Shown: positions 43,878-53,977, numbered from the stretch's first letter. The stretch: DNA of 64,000 nucleotides from Agromyces sp. LHK192 (GCF_004006235.1 NZ_CP034753.1:1054001-1118000); one strand, 5' to 3'. The notes: generated by a model from the letters alone, not told the origin. Numbers and translations: made by a program.

Positions 43878-45068
43878 TCAGCGGGCGCCGAGGAGGTGCT
43901 CGGTGGCGAGCTGCTGGAGGCGCACGAAGCCGAAGCCCTTGCCGCCGAGGTACGCGTTCGCGTCGAAGTCCTCATAGGCCGAGCGGTCGGCGAGGAAGTC
44001 GTCGTACGACTCGCCCTCGCCGAGCGTCGGCACCGACAGCTCGGTCACCTTCGCGGCTTCGAGCGCCTCCTGCACCTCGGGGTCGGCGCGGAACGCTGCG
44101 GCGCGCTCCTTGAGCAGCAGGTAGGTGCGCATGTTGGCGGCGGCCGACTCCCAGACGCCGGTCTCGTCCTCGGTGCGCGACGGCTTGTAGTCGAAGTGGC
44201 GCGGGCCCTCGTAGGCCGGGACGCCGCCGGGGCCGCCGTGCTCGAGCAGGTCGACGAGCGAGAACGCGTTGTGCAGGTCGCCGTGGCCGAAGACGAGGTC
44301 CTGGTCGTACTTGATGCCGCGCTGGCCGTTGAGGTCGATGTGGAAGAGCTTGCCGTGGTAGAGCGCCTGCGCGATGCCGGCGGTGAAGTTCAGGCCCGCC
44401 ATCTGCTCGTGGCCGACCTCGGGGTTGAGGCCCACGAGCTCGGGGCGCTCGAGCGAGTCGATGAAGGCGATCGCGTGGCCGAGGGTCGGCAGCAGGATGT
44501 CGCCGCGCGGCTCGTTCGGCTTCGGCTCGATCGCGAAGCGGATGTCGTAGCCCTTGTCGGTCACGTAGTCGCCGAGGAGGTTGACGGCCTCGCGGTAGCG
44601 TTCGAGGGCGGCGCGGATGTCCTTGGCCGAGTCGTACTCGGCGCCCTCGCGGCCGCCCCACATGACGAAGGTCTTCGCACCGAGCTCGGCGCCGAGGTCG
44701 AGCTGGCGGAACACCTTGCGAAGCGCGAAGCGGCGCACCTGGCGGTCGTTCGAGGTGAAGCCGCCGTCCTTGAAGACGGGGGCCGAGAAGAGGTTGGTGG
44801 TGACCATGGGCACGATGAGGCCGGTGTCGGCGAGGGCGCCCTTGAGGCGGTCGATCTGGGTCTGGCGCTCGGCGTCGGTGGATCCGAAGGCGAACAGGTC
44901 GTCGTCGTGGAAGGTGAGGCCGTAGGCGCCGAGCTCGGCGAGCTTCTCGACCACGTGCACGACGTCGAGTGCGTTGCGCGTCGGGCCACCGAAGGGGTCG
45001 GTGCCGTTGTAGCCGACGGTCCAGAGGCCGAAGGAGAACTTGTCGTCGCGGGTGGGCGCGCTGGCCAT
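43878..45068 (-). CDS. xylA: Xylose isomerase
   Basis: 396 residues. [21 protein letters not shown] is the actinobacterial xylose isomerase N-terminus. [10 protein letters not shown] holds the catalytic histidine region. The two metal sites come from [27 protein letters not shown] and [19 protein letters not shown]. The enzyme converts D-xylose to D-xylulose with Mg or Mn in the cytosol. AAAGG precedes the ATG. A TGTTG-N7-CAACA operator candidate lies 33 bases upstream. Confidence 0.96.
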   Translation of the reverse strand: MASAPTRDDKFSFGLWTVGYNGTDPFGGPTRNALDVVHVVEKLAELGAYGLTFHDDDLFAFGSTDAERQTQIDRLKGALADTGLIVPMVTTNLFSAPVFKDGGFTSNDRQVRRFALRKVFRQLDLGAELGAKTFVMWGGREGAEYDSAKDIRAALERYREAVNLLGDYVTDKGYDIRFAIEPKPNEPRGDILLPTLGHAIAFIDSLERPELVGLNPEVGHEQMAGLNFTAGIAQALYHGKLFHIDLNGQRGIKYDQDLVFGHGDLHNAFSLVDLLEHGGPGGVPAYEGPRHFDYKPSRTEDETGVWESAAANMRTYLLLKERAAAFRADPEVQEALEAAKVTELSVPTLGEGESYDDFLADRSAYEDFDANAYLGGKGFGFVRLQQLATEHLLGAR

Positions 45069-45100
45069 GGTGGATCCGCCTTTCAGCGTCTTCGGTGATT

Positions 45101-45117
45101 TGTTGGCAAGATCAACA
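45101..45117. promoter_or_regulatory. Inverted repeat TGTTG-N7-CAACA upstream of xylA
   Basis: The repeat is in an AT-richer patch directly upstream of xylA, resembling ROK/XylR-type operators with TTG...CAA arms. Read leftward, TATGTT beside it could be the -10 box. The regulator could be the ROK protein at 56410 or a regulator outside the window. Confidence 0.45.
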
Positions 45118-45157
45118 TAAAGGACGGATGCCGCGCACGCAAGCCGCCGCGACGCGC

Positions 45158-45826
45158 TCAGTCGAGCTCGAACACCGTGCCGGAGCGGGCCATCTCGCGC
45201 AGCTCGTCGTCGAGGTCGTCGCCCGCGGCGAGCAGGAGCGGCAGCAGCTCGCGCTCGGTCGTCGTCGCGCGCAGCACGAGCGAGACCGTGACGTCGTGGT
45301 CTGGTCGGTGCTCGACCGTCACCTCGTCTCCCGCCGACACCGGGCCGGGCTCGAGCACCCGCAGGTAGGCGCCCGGCCGGGCGGCCGCCGCGAAGGTCTT
45401 CGCCCATCCCCGCTCGCCCATCGAACCCCGGAAGGTCGCGCACGGCGTGCGCGGGCTCGTCACCTGGAGCACGAGATCGCGACCGACGCGCCAGATCTCG
45501 CCGATGCGCGCGTCGTTGACCTCGACCCCGACGGTCGTGAGGTTCTCGCCGAAGGAGCCGTTCGGCAGCTCCCGGTCGAGCCGCGTCTCCCAGTCGTCGA
45601 GGTCCTCGCGCTGGAACGCGTAGACCGCCTGGTCGTCGCCGCCGTGATGGCGGCGGTCGCCGATGAAGTCGCCGACGAGCCCGCTGCCGAGTCCGTCGGC
45701 CTTCGAGCCCGGAGCTCGCACCTCCACCGGCCCGGCGACGGGCACCTTGCCGATGCCGGTCGACCGGGCGTCCTTGTACGGGTTCGGACGGGGTTGTGCG
45801 AGGTTCACCGAGTCGACGTGGCCCAT
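45158..45826 (-). CDS. MOSC domain protein (YiiM-like)
   Basis: 222 residues. [27 protein letters not shown] and [45 protein letters not shown] carry the MOSC fold with its conserved Cys (SPRTPC). MOSC proteins handle molybdenum-cofactor-bound sulfur, and YiiM detoxifies N-hydroxylated bases. The ATG follows TAGCCT by 6 bases with no Shine-Dalgarno, a leaderless arrangement. No obvious functional tie to xylA, towards which it is transcribed. Confidence 0.88.
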   Translation of the reverse strand: MGHVDSVNLAQPRPNPYKDARSTGIGKVPVAGPVEVRAPGSKADGLGSGLVGDFIGDRRHHGGDDQAVYAFQREDLDDWETRLDRELPNGSFGENLTTVGVEVNDARIGEIWRVGRDLVLQVTSPRTPCATFRGSMGERGWAKTFAAAARPGAYLRVLEPGPVSAGDEVTVEHRPDHDVTVSLVLRATTTERELLPLLLAAGDDLDDELREMARSGTVFELD

Positions 45827-45832
45827 CGCGAC

Positions 45833-45888
45833 AGGCTATCGGGGATCGATTCCGCGGTGCCGCAAGTTTCGGGGCTAGGATTCGAAAC
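45833..45888. promoter_or_regulatory. Divergent leaderless promoters with a GTTTCG...CGAAAC repeat
   Basis: TAGCCT read leftward (45833-45838) is 6 bases from the MOSC ATG, and TAGGAT (45876-45881) is 7 bases from the LacI ATG. GTTTCG (45866-45871) and CGAAAC (45883-45888) form an inverted repeat across the LacI -10 box, a candidate autoregulatory operator. Confidence 0.6.
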
Positions 45889-46938
45889 ATGTCATCGGAT
45901 GTCTCCGCGGAGCGCGTGACGCTCGCCGAGGTCGCCGACGAGGCCGGCGTCTCGCTCTCGACGATCTCGAAGGTGCTCAACGGGCGGTCCGACGTGTCGC
46001 CCGCGACGCGTTCGCGCGTCGAGGAACTGCTCCAGCGCCGGGGGTACCAGCGCCGAGGCGCGGGGCGCAGCGAGGGCCACGCCGACCTCATCGAGCTGGT
46101 GTTCCACGAGCTCGACGAGATCTGGTCGATGGAACTCATCGGCGGCGTCGAGCAGGTCGCCAAGGAGCACGGCCTCAGCGTGGTGCTCACCGTGTCGGGC
46201 AGCCGCCACGCGCCCGACCCCGACTGGATCGACGGCGTGATCCGGCGCCGGCCGGTCGGCATCGTGCTCGTCTTCAGCGAACTCGCGCCCGAGTACCGCG
46301 AACAGCTGCGCACGCGGAGCATCCCGTTCGTCATCGTCGACCCCGCGGGCGACCCGTCGCCCGACGTGCCGAGCGTCGGATCGGCGAACTGGTCGGGCGG
46401 CCTCGCGGCCACCCGGCACCTGATCGAGCTCGGCCACCGGCGCATCGCGACGATCACCGGTCCCGAGGACATGATGTGCTCGCTCGCCCGAGTCGACGGC
46501 TACCGGTCGGCGATGAACTCCGCGGGCCTGCCGATCGATCCTGCCTGGATCCGGTTCGGCGACTTCCACGTGACCGGCGGGCGCAACCACGCGACCGAGC
46601 TGCTCAGCCGCCCCGCCGGCGAACGGCCGACGGCGATCTTCGCGGGCAGCGACCTCCAGGCGCTCGGCGTGATGGATGCCGCGCGCAGCGCCGGGCTGTC
46701 GATCCCCGACGACCTCTCGATCGTCGGCTACGACGACGTGCCGATCAGCCGGTGGGTGAACCCGCCGCTCACGACCGTGCACCAGCCGCTGCGCCGCATG
46801 GGGGAGGAGGCGGTACGGCTCGCGCTGCGGCTGGCCGCCGAACCCGCAGGTGCCTCGGCGCAGGCCGGCGCCACGCCGCGGATGGACCTCGCGACGAGCC
46901 TCGTCGTGCGCGAGTCGACGGCGGCGCCGCGGGGCTGA
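45889..46938 (+). CDS. LacI family regulator, probably of xylose/xylan genes
   Basis: 349 residues. [29 protein letters not shown] is the helix-turn-helix. The linker [19 protein letters not shown] lacks the usual leucine-alanine hinge, placing it in the actinobacterial XylR/BxlR-like subgroup. The effector domain has [37 protein letters not shown]. Location between xylA and the xylanase makes xylose or xylo-oligosaccharides the likely inducers. The target sites are not identified with certainty. Confidence 0.88.
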   Translation: MSSDVSAERVTLAEVADEAGVSLSTISKVLNGRSDVSPATRSRVEELLQRRGYQRRGAGRSEGHADLIELVFHELDEIWSMELIGGVEQVAKEHGLSVVLTVSGSRHAPDPDWIDGVIRRRPVGIVLVFSELAPEYREQLRTRSIPFVIVDPAGDPSPDVPSVGSANWSGGLAATRHLIELGHRRIATITGPEDMMCSLARVDGYRSAMNSAGLPIDPAWIRFGDFHVTGGRNHATELLSRPAGERPTAIFAGSDLQALGVMDAARSAGLSIPDDLSIVGYDDVPISRWVNPPLTTVHQPLRRMGEEAVRLALRLAAEPAGASAQAGATPRMDLATSLVVRESTAAPRG

Positions 46939-46977
46939 GCGACCACTCGGGGCTGAGCGACGACTCGGGGCTGAGCG
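46930..46977. repeat. Tandem repeat carrying the LacI stop codon
   Basis: CGGGGCTGAGCG occurs at 46930-46941, 46948-46959 and 46966-46977 with a period of 18, and CGGGG starts a fourth. The first copy contains the TGA of the LacI gene. Confidence 0.9.
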
Positions 46978-47029
46978 CCGGCTCGGGGGCCCGATCGCGT
47001 CGGCCGGACCCCCGAGCATCATCGCAGAA

Positions 47030-50000
47030 TCACGGGAACAGCTTCGACAGCCAGTCGAGGATCGCGGCGACGATCGACCGGATGACGTCGCCGGGGCTCG
47101 GAGTCGACGGCTTGGGCAGTGCCTCCACGGGCGCCGACGTCGCCGCGACGGGGTCGAATCCATCGGCGGTCGCCGTGACGACGACGGTGAGCTCGCGCCC
47201 GACATCGCCGGGCTTCACCTTGTAGGCGGCATCCGACGCCCGCCGGATCGGCGTGCCGTCGAGGTGCCACTGGTAGGCGAACGCGGCGTCGCCGGTCGAC
47301 CACTCGCCGGGATCCGCGGTGACGGTGCGGCCCTTCACCGGGTCGCCCGTGATCGAGGGGGCGACGAGGTTCTCGAGCACGGGCTCGGGGTCCGCGGCCG
47401 CGATGAGCCGCCCGACGCCCCAGTGCGCGGTCGTTTGGTAGCCGGCGCCCGTAGGGTCGGCCCAGTTGCGGATTGCCGTCCGCTGTCCGCCCGACGCGTC
47501 GTTGACCTGGAAATCGAGCCCGTGGAACGTGCCCGCGCCGCCGTACTCGAGCAACCCGATCGCCGCCTCGACCACGTACCCGCCCTCGACGGTCGTCGTC
47601 GCCGATTGCACGCGCGCCCGCTGGAACGCTTCGTCGCCGGTGCCGAACGAGACCGCGTTCGCCGCGCTGATGCGGATCTGCGTGTCGTCGTATCGGTACG
47701 AGCCGTTCTTCGCGTTGCCGGCGTCGACGTACACCTCGACGGAGTCCTGGATCCACGGGTCGGACCCGGTGACGTCGACGATCGGGTCGGCGACCTCGGC
47801 GAGCACGTACAGCGTCTGGTCGCGCCAGAGCGTGCGCACGGTCGCGGTGGCGCCGTCCGTCCCGCTGACGACCTTGCCCGTCGTGACCGCCGAGGCGGAG
47901 GCATCCGACCACACGTCGTCGACTGCGCCGTCGATCGTCGGTGCATCGGCGTCGACCGGCACCTCCGACACCTCGAGGTACGACAGCGGCTCGACGAGGG
48001 TGAGGGTGCCGACGGCGCCCTCCGAGTTCCAGCCCGCGGTCGTGTCGCCGTCGGTCGCCCGAACGTCGAACGTGAGCGTCGCACCCTCGGCGGCACCCGG
48101 GATCGGCAGCTCGGCGGCGAGGTCGTACCCGCCGTCGCGCTCGCCGACCATGGCCGGGACGTCGCCGGTGCCGTCGCGCGCGGCCCGGTACTCGGTGCCG
48201 TCGAGCGTGAAGGTCACGGCGTCGGATGCCTCGGGCGAGGCATCCTCCACCCGCACGTACGCCGTCAACCGCTCGCCCGCCCAACGCAGCTGGAACGCGG
48301 CCGCCTGCCCGATCGGGTGCAGCGGCAGCCGCGCCCACTCCGGCGACGCGAGGGCGCCGTCGGGCGAGGTGCCGAGCGGCACGTCGGCGCCGAACACGTT
48401 CGCGGTGCGCTGCAGCGCCGGCAGCTCGCCGTCGACCGCGCCGACGTAGGCCGGCTTGGCCTTCAGGGCGTCCGTGAACAGCAGCGGCGCGCCCGAGTCG
48501 ACCCGCCAGCTGCGCCCGTCGGTGAGGCCCCACACCGTGACCGAGTACAGTTCGTCGGCGTGCTCGCGGAACACCCGGAACGCGTCGCGGTAGTAGTAGC
48601 CCTGCTCGATGAGCTTCGCCTGCGTCACCGGGGTTCCGGTGGTCACGTCGAGCTCCGTGACGGCCTGCGTCACCGGCAGGTCGGCGAACCGTTCGATCGC
48701 GCCCTCGAGCGCCGAGACCGGCATCGCGAGGCTCACGTGGAACTGGTGGCCGACGCCGTCGAGCGGCACGCCGCGTTCGAGGAGCCGGTCGACGAGCGCC
48801 CGGTAGCGATCCTGCTTGCCGCCCTGCTCGGTGTTGTAGTCGTTGATGAACAGCGTCACCGGGCGGTCCGCGCCTGCGGCCGCGAACTCGCCGTTGAACG
48901 CCTCGTCGGCGTACTGGAACGCCAGGTCGATGAACTCCTCGCCGAGCACCCGGAACCACTCGCTGCGACGCAGCCCGTCGGGGTGTTCGCCGCCGTCGGA
49001 GACGACCTCGTTGACCACGTCGATCGCGGCGAGCGGGTTCGTGTCGCTGCCGAACTCGCCGTACTTGCCGGCGAGGTATCCGGCCACGTCGAACACGTGC
49101 TGTCGCAGCCGGTCGCGCAGCACCTGCTTCCCGGCGTCGTCGGCGGCCAGCGGCTGCCCGGCGTCGTCCTGGAAGAACCGGGCGGGCGTCTGGCTGTGCC
49201 AGACCAGCACGTGGCCGTAGACGTCGAGGCCGTTCGCCTGCGCGAAGTCCATGAGCGCGTCGGACTCGGCGTTGACCTCGACGAACGCACCGTCGGCGTC
49301 GTACCAGGCCTCGGGCTTCATGAAGTTCTCGGGCGTCACCTGATCGAAGTGGCGCAGCACGAGTTCGGATGCCGCACCCGCGGTCTCCCGGCTGTCGATC
49401 GCGACGCCGACCGGGAAGTCGACGGTCTCGCGGATGCCGGTCAGGTCCTCGATGACGGGCGGCTCGGGGACGCGCAGCGTGACGTCGTCGAGGTACAGGT
49501 CGCTCGTGTTGCCCGTGGCGCCGTTGTCCCAGCGGGTCTCGAAGTACAGCTGCGAGGCCTCGGCGTCCGAGCCCTGGAACGTCGCGGTGACCTTCGTCCA
49601 GCCCTCGTCCGTCACCCCGTCGAACTGGGCGAGCGTCGCATACGACGTCGAACCGGCCGTCGTGTTCGCCCGGCTCAGCCACACGTCGTCGACCGGTTGT
49701 CCGTCGCCGAACCGCAGCCACGCGCTGAGCTCGTAGGTGACGCCGGCGTCGAGCAGGCCGGTGACCTCGTGTCCGATGCCGTCGCCCTGGCCCTCGCGGC
49801 CGGTCACGACCGCCGACTGCGCGCCGGCGTGCGCCTGCTCGGTGCTGAGCGACACGGTCGCCGCGGTCGAGCCGCTGCCGCCGCGCAGCGCCCAACCGTC
49901 GAGCCCGGCCTCGAAGTCGCTCGAGAGCACGACCTCGCCCGGGCTGCCGGGGTCGGTCGGCCCCGAGGTATCTTCCGTGGTGATGCGGAGGTCGTCGATC

Positions 50001-50515
50001 AGGTACGAGTACGGTGCCGCCGGCGTGAGGTCGCCCGTGCCGAGGTACACCTGCAGCGCGGCGGGGTCGGCGTCGGCCGGCACGGTGAAGGAGCCGGCGA
50101 CCGTGGTCCAGGCATCCGCCGTCATCGTGGTGTTGCCGATCCAGCTGTAGGCGGGCTTCATGACGAAGCGCACCCCGGCGGGCCCTGCGACCCCGTCGGC
50201 GAGCCGGGCCCGCATGCTGAAGTCGTACGTCGCGCCGGGCTCGAAGAGGCCGGTCGGCGACTGGACGCCCTCGTAGTCGGCGGCTCGCTGGTTCACCCGG
50301 AGGACCTTGCCGCCGTCGGGGCCGTCGACCACCTCGAGGAGGCCCGATCCGCCGCCCGACTGCGTCCAGGCGCCGGTGGTGCCGTCCTCGAAGTCGACCG
50401 AGCTGACCGTGGTGGGCTCGGCCGCGGCGGGCGTGGTGCCGAGCAGCACCCCCGCGGCGGCGACCGCTGCGGCGGTCACGAGCCCGATTCCCGTTCGTAT
50501 CCTGCGTCGTTGCAT
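47030..50515 (-). CDS. Secreted multidomain endo-1,4-beta-xylanase (GH10 with CBM22 and CBM9-like modules)
   Basis: 1161 residues. A twin-basic signal peptide (MQRRRIRTGIGLV...PAAAEP) is followed by two CBM22-like carbohydrate-binding modules (about 35-185 and 195-345). The GH10 catalytic domain (about 350-690) has WHSQTPARFF, acid/base Glu503 in VVNEVV and nucleophile Glu621 in VTELDV. Two CBM9-like modules (about 700-1015) and an Ig-like domain (about 1025-1115) follow. The end is a short hydrophobic helix without LPxTG. It cuts xylan outside the cell. Its Shine-Dalgarno lies in a strong hairpin. It probably follows the GH3/ABC operon by readthrough. Confidence 0.93.
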   Translation of the reverse strand: MQRRRIRTGIGLVTAAAVAAAGVLLGTTPAAAEPTTVSSVDFEDGTTGAWTQSGGGSGLLEVVDGPDGGKVLRVNQRAADYEGVQSPTGLFEPGATYDFSMRARLADGVAGPAGVRFVMKPAYSWIGNTTMTADAWTTVAGSFTVPADADPAALQVYLGTGDLTPAAPYSYLIDDLRITTEDTSGPTDPGSPGEVVLSSDFEAGLDGWALRGGSGSTAATVSLSTEQAHAGAQSAVVTGREGQGDGIGHEVTGLLDAGVTYELSAWLRFGDGQPVDDVWLSRANTTAGSTSYATLAQFDGVTDEGWTKVTATFQGSDAEASQLYFETRWDNGATGNTSDLYLDDVTLRVPEPPVIEDLTGIRETVDFPVGVAIDSRETAGAASELVLRHFDQVTPENFMKPEAWYDADGAFVEVNAESDALMDFAQANGLDVYGHVLVWHSQTPARFFQDDAGQPLAADDAGKQVLRDRLRQHVFDVAGYLAGKYGEFGSDTNPLAAIDVVNEVVSDGGEHPDGLRRSEWFRVLGEEFIDLAFQYADEAFNGEFAAAGADRPVTLFINDYNTEQGGKQDRYRALVDRLLERGVPLDGVGHQFHVSLAMPVSALEGAIERFADLPVTQAVTELDVTTGTPVTQAKLIEQGYYYRDAFRVFREHADELYSVTVWGLTDGRSWRVDSGAPLLFTDALKAKPAYVGAVDGELPALQRTANVFGADVPLGTSPDGALASPEWARLPLHPIGQAAAFQLRWAGERLTAYVRVEDASPEASDAVTFTLDGTEYRAARDGTGDVPAMVGERDGGYDLAAELPIPGAAEGATLTFDVRATDGDTTAGWNSEGAVGTLTLVEPLSYLEVSEVPVDADAPTIDGAVDDVWSDASASAVTTGKVVSGTDGATATVRTLWRDQTLYVLAEVADPIVDVTGSDPWIQDSVEVYVDAGNAKNGSYRYDDTQIRISAANAVSFGTGDEAFQRARVQSATTTVEGGYVVEAAIGLLEYGGAGTFHGLDFQVNDASGGQRTAIRNWADPTGAGYQTTAHWGVGRLIAAADPEPVLENLVAPSITGDPVKGRTVTADPGEWSTGDAAFAYQWHLDGTPIRRASDAAYKVKPGDVGRELTVVVTATADGFDPVAATSAPVEALPKPSTPSPGDVIRSIVAAILDWLSKLFP

Positions 50516-50521
50516 GATGCT

Positions 50522-50560
50522 GCGCTCCTTCGCGCGTCGGGCCGGCGCGCGAAGGAGCGC
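50522..50560 (-). promoter_or_regulatory. 15-bp hairpin sequestering the xylanase ribosome-binding site
   Basis: GCGCTCCTTCGCGCG (50522-50536) and its exact complement (50546-50560) enclose 9 bases. In the xylanase mRNA the 3' arm contains AAGGAG, the Shine-Dalgarno, ending about 9 bases before the ATG, and the 5' arm contains CUCCUU pairing to it. Translation should be blocked unless the stem is opened. Confidence 0.75.
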
Positions 50561-50639
50561 CGGCGCATGGGTGGTGCCGGTGGTGCTGTTCGTGCTGTGC
50601 GATGGTGCCGGTGGGGTGGTGGGAGATCCGGCCGCGATC

Positions 50640-50678
50640 GTGGTCCGGCGCCGGTGGGGAGGTCCGGCGCCGGACCAC
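50640..50678. terminator. 15-bp hairpin directly after the GH3 stop codon
   Basis: GTGGTCCGGCGCCGG (50640-50654) and its exact complement (50664-50678) begin 2 bases past the leftward GH3 stop. It may partly terminate the ABC-GH3 transcript before the xylanase gene. No obvious xylanase promoter is visible between the two hairpins. Confidence 0.7.
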
Positions 50679-50680
50679 CC

Positions 50681-53074
50681 TCACGCGCCGGGGAGCGGGC
50701 CTCCGATCACGACGGTCGGTCGCAGCGCCCGGTCGGTTCCGAGCGTGCGCACCGGCCCGGTCAGCGAGACCGTGTGCGTCGAGCGGAGGTCGCCGCTCGA
50801 GCGCCCAGCGCTGAGCACGATCTCGCCGGGCTCGACGAGGCGTTCGCCGCCGCGTCCGGTGAACGAGGCGAGGTCGGCCGGCACCTCGAACGACACGTCG
50901 GATGCCTCGCCGGGCGCGAGGTCGACCCGCGCGAAGCCGATGAGCCGCTGCACGGGCTGCACGACCGATGCCACCGGGTCGTGCAGGTAGAGCTGCACGA
51001 CGTCGCTGCCCGCGCGCCCGCCGACGTTCTGGACCCGGAGGCGGACGGTGAGGCTGCCGGCCGTCTCGATCTCGCCGGCATCGCCGGAGAGCTCGGTCCA
51101 GTCGAACGACGTGTACGACAGGCCGTGCCCGAACGGGTACGTCGCGGTCGGGTCGATGCTGGAGACGCCGTTGGCGTGCGCGAGCTTCGAGCCCAGGTAG
51201 GTCGACGGGTGCACGCCCGCGGAGGCCGGCACCGACACGGGCAGCCGGCCCGACGGCTCGACGCGCCCGCTCAAGACTCCCGCGATCGCACGCGTGCCCT
51301 CCTCGCCGGCGAAGAACGCCTCGACGATGCCCGCCGCCCGCACGGGTGCGGTGCCGAGCGTGTAGGGGCGGCCCGCGAGTAGCGTCACGATCGTCGGTGT
51401 GCCGGTGTCGAGCACGGTCTCGAGCAGCGCGCGCTGCGCGCCCGGGAGCTCGAGGTCCTCGGCGTCGCAGCCCTCGCCGCTCGTGCCGCGCCCGAACAGC
51501 CCAGCCCGGTCGCCGAGGGCGAGCACCACGAGGTCGGCGTCGGATGCCGCGGCGGAGGCATCCGCGAACCCGTCGGTCTCGTCGCCGTCGATCGAGGTGC
51601 CCTGGGCGACCGTGATCGCCGAGTCCGGGAACTCGGCGCGCAGCGACTCCACGAGGGTCGGCAGCTCGATGCCGTCGCCCCACTCCGGGTGGTGCACGCC
51701 GACGTGCGTCGGGAAGGCGTAGCACCCGAGTACGGCGAACCGGTCGTCGGCGGTCGGCCCGATCACCGCGATGCGCGCCGGCGCCGTGCGGTCCTGGCCG
51801 TCGACGCCGCGGCCGGTCAGGGGCAGGGTGCCGTCGTTGCGCAGCAGCACGATCGCCCGCTCGGCGACCTCGGCCGCGAGCGCGCGGTTGGCGGGCGGGT
51901 CGAGGTCGATCGAACCGCGCGGTGCGCCCGCCCCGAGCGCGGCCAGCGCCGGCGGCGTCGCGTCCCATCCGGCGTCGAGCAGGCCGAGGTCGACCTTCTG
52001 CGCGAGCACGCGGCGCAGCGCGCGGTCGATCACCGCCTCGTCGAGCCTGCCGCCGCCGACCGCCTCGACGAGCGGGGCGCCGAACGCGTGCACCGTCGGC
52101 AGTTCGACGTCGATGCCGGCTTCGAGCGCGGCCACGGCCGCGTCGCCGAGCGAACCGGCCGTGCCGTGCAGGGTGTGCAGGAACGCCACCGAGAAGTAGT
52201 CGGCGACCACGGTGCCCTCGAAGCCCCAGACGCCGCGCAGCAGGTCGGTGAGCAGGGTCGCGTCGGCGGCCGTCGGTACGCCGTCGAGGTCGGTGTAGGC
52301 GTTCATGACCGACCGCGGGCGGCCCTCGCGGAGCACGGTCTCGAACGGCGGCAGCAGCACGTCGGCGAGTTCGCGCGGCCCCACCGAGACCGGGGCGAGG
52401 TTGCGCCCGGCCCGAGAGGCCGAGTAGCCCACGAAGTGCTTCAGGGTCGCGACGACGCCGGCCGCCTCGAGGCCGCGCACGTACGCGGCGCCGATGGTGC
52501 CGACGAGGAACGGATCCTCGCCCATGGTCTCCTCGACGCGCCCCCACCGGGCGTCGCGCACGACGTCGAGCACGGGTGCGAGGCCCTGGTGCACGCCGAC
52601 CGAGCGCAGGTCGTCGCCGATGCGGCGGCTCATCCGCTCGACGAGCGCGGGATCGAAGGTCGCCGCCCACGACAGCGGAACGGGGTAGGCGGTCGCGCCC
52701 CAGGCGGCGAAGCCCGCGAGGCACTCCTCGTGCGCGAGCGCGGGGATGCCGAGCCGCGACTCGGCGACGATGCGCCGCTGCGTCCTGGCGAGCGAGCGGG
52801 CGCCGAGCGCCGGGTCGACCGGGGCCGTGCCGAACGGCCGGGTGAGCTGACCCAGCCCCTTCGGCAGCAGGACGTCGAGGTCGACCGGCTCGCTCTGCAT
52901 CTCGTGCTGGTTCGGCGCCACGTCCTCGCCGTCGGCCGAGGCGCCCACCCATACGCCGTAGAGCTGGGCGATCTTCTCCTCGAGCGTGAGCTCGGCCAGC
53001 AACGCCTCGACGCGCTCGGCGACCGGGCGGGTGGCGTCCCGCCACGGGGCATCCGTGATCGTCACGTCGCTCAT
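50681..53074 (-). CDS. Glycoside hydrolase family 3 (beta-xylosidase/beta-glucosidase)
   Basis: 797 residues with no signal peptide, so cytosolic. LTLEEKIAQLYGVWVG, GLAPVLDVVRDARWGRVEETMGEDP and KHFVGYSASRAGRN belong to the GH3 barrel, with the nucleophile Asp292 in VVADYFSV. The second alpha/beta domain contains ERAIVLLRNDGTLPL, and a fibronectin-III-like C-terminal domain follows (YPFGHGLSYTSFDW). Its ATG overlaps the permease stop (ATGA), so it hydrolyses what the ABC importer brings in, most likely xylo-oligosaccharides, as in bxlA-type operons. Confidence 0.92.
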   Translation of the reverse strand: MSDVTITDAPWRDATRPVAERVEALLAELTLEEKIAQLYGVWVGASADGEDVAPNQHEMQSEPVDLDVLLPKGLGQLTRPFGTAPVDPALGARSLARTQRRIVAESRLGIPALAHEECLAGFAAWGATAYPVPLSWAATFDPALVERMSRRIGDDLRSVGVHQGLAPVLDVVRDARWGRVEETMGEDPFLVGTIGAAYVRGLEAAGVVATLKHFVGYSASRAGRNLAPVSVGPRELADVLLPPFETVLREGRPRSVMNAYTDLDGVPTAADATLLTDLLRGVWGFEGTVVADYFSVAFLHTLHGTAGSLGDAAVAALEAGIDVELPTVHAFGAPLVEAVGGGRLDEAVIDRALRRVLAQKVDLGLLDAGWDATPPALAALGAGAPRGSIDLDPPANRALAAEVAERAIVLLRNDGTLPLTGRGVDGQDRTAPARIAVIGPTADDRFAVLGCYAFPTHVGVHHPEWGDGIELPTLVESLRAEFPDSAITVAQGTSIDGDETDGFADASAAASDADLVVLALGDRAGLFGRGTSGEGCDAEDLELPGAQRALLETVLDTGTPTIVTLLAGRPYTLGTAPVRAAGIVEAFFAGEEGTRAIAGVLSGRVEPSGRLPVSVPASAGVHPSTYLGSKLAHANGVSSIDPTATYPFGHGLSYTSFDWTELSGDAGEIETAGSLTVRLRVQNVGGRAGSDVVQLYLHDPVASVVQPVQRLIGFARVDLAPGEASDVSFEVPADLASFTGRGGERLVEPGEIVLSAGRSSGDLRSTHTVSLTGPVRTLGTDRALRPTVVIGGPLPGA

Positions 53075-53976
53075 CCCTTCACCGCACCCTGCAGTCCGCC
53101 GACGATGCGCTTCTCGGCGGCGAGGAAGAACACGAGGGCCGGGATCATCGCGAGCGACGTGTACGCGAGCACCGCACCCGTGTTCTGCGAGTACTGGGTC
53201 GAGAACTGCGTGACGCCGAGCGGCAGCGGCCAGAAGTCCTGCGGCAGCGTGCCGGTCGAGATGACGAGCAGCGGCAGCAGGTAGCCGTTCCAGCTGCCGA
53301 CGAACGCGAGCACGCCGACCGTGACGAGCCCCGGCATCGACAGCGGCAGCAGGATGCGCCAGAAGAACCCGATGCGAGTCGTGCCGTCGATCGCCGCGGC
53401 CTCCTCGAGTTCGTCGGGGATCGCCCGCAGGAACGGCACCAGGATGATGATCGTCGTCGGCAGCGCGAACGCGATCGACGGGATGATGACGCCGAGATAC
53501 GTGCCGTGCAGGCCGAGGGTCCGCAGCAGCAGCGTGAGCGGGAGCGCCGCGACCGTCAGCGGGAACATGAGCCCCGCCGTGAACATCGTGTAGAGGCCCT
53601 GCCGGCCACGGAACTCGTACCTGGCGATGACGAACGCGGCCATGATGCCGAGCACGACCACGCCCGCGGTCGTGGCGAACGCGAGGATCATGCTCGCGAG
53701 CACGTTGCCCCAGAACCGGGTCGAGCCGAGCACGGTCGCGTAGTTCTCGAACACCCACGGGTTCGGCATCCCAGCGGGGTTCGCGTTCAGGTCGCCCGTG
53801 GTGCGGAACCCGCCGATGATGACGTACAGCACGGGGCCGATGGCGAGCGCGGCGACCACGAGCGCGATCAGGTACACGAACGGCTGGCCCCAGTCGAAGC
53901 GGCGCCCCGCGGCGGCGCCCCGAGGCGGCCGATCGCGGCCGGTGACGACGGCGGAGGTTGCGGAGGTGGCGGTCAT
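53071..53976 (-). CDS. Carbohydrate ABC transporter permease (MalG family)
   Basis: 301 residues with six hydrophobic segments. The cytoplasmic EAA loop reads ELEEAAAIDGTTRIGFFWRILLPL, where the ATPase (encoded elsewhere, usually MsiK) docks. The family imports oligosaccharides. It overlaps the GH3 gene by 4 bases and follows the other permease by one base, so the operon is binding protein, two permeases, GH3. No ATPase gene occurs in the operon, consistent with a shared ATPase. Confidence 0.9.
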   Translation of the reverse strand: MTATSATSAVVTGRDRPPRGAAAGRRFDWGQPFVYLIALVVAALAIGPVLYVIIGGFRTTGDLNANPAGMPNPWVFENYATVLGSTRFWGNVLASMILAFATTAGVVVLGIMAAFVIARYEFRGRQGLYTMFTAGLMFPLTVAALPLTLLLRTLGLHGTYLGVIIPSIAFALPTTIIILVPFLRAIPDELEEAAAIDGTTRIGFFWRILLPLSMPGLVTVGVLAFVGSWNGYLLPLLVISTGTLPQDFWPLPLGVTQFSTQYSQNTGAVLAYTSLAMIPALVFFLAAEKRIVGGLQGAVKG

Positions 53977-53977
53977 G

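Noticed and set aside
46850..51382. Open frame of about 1,500 codons on the plus strand opposite the xylanase
   Set aside because: Antisense shadow of the xylanase codon pattern (Val/Arg/Glu/Asp rich), with no ribosome-binding site or domain.
47019..53045. Open frame of about 2,000 codons on the minus strand across the xylanase and GH3 genes
   Set aside because: Arg/Gly/Asp low-complexity translation in the wrong frame. The GH10 and GH3 frames have clear catalytic motifs.
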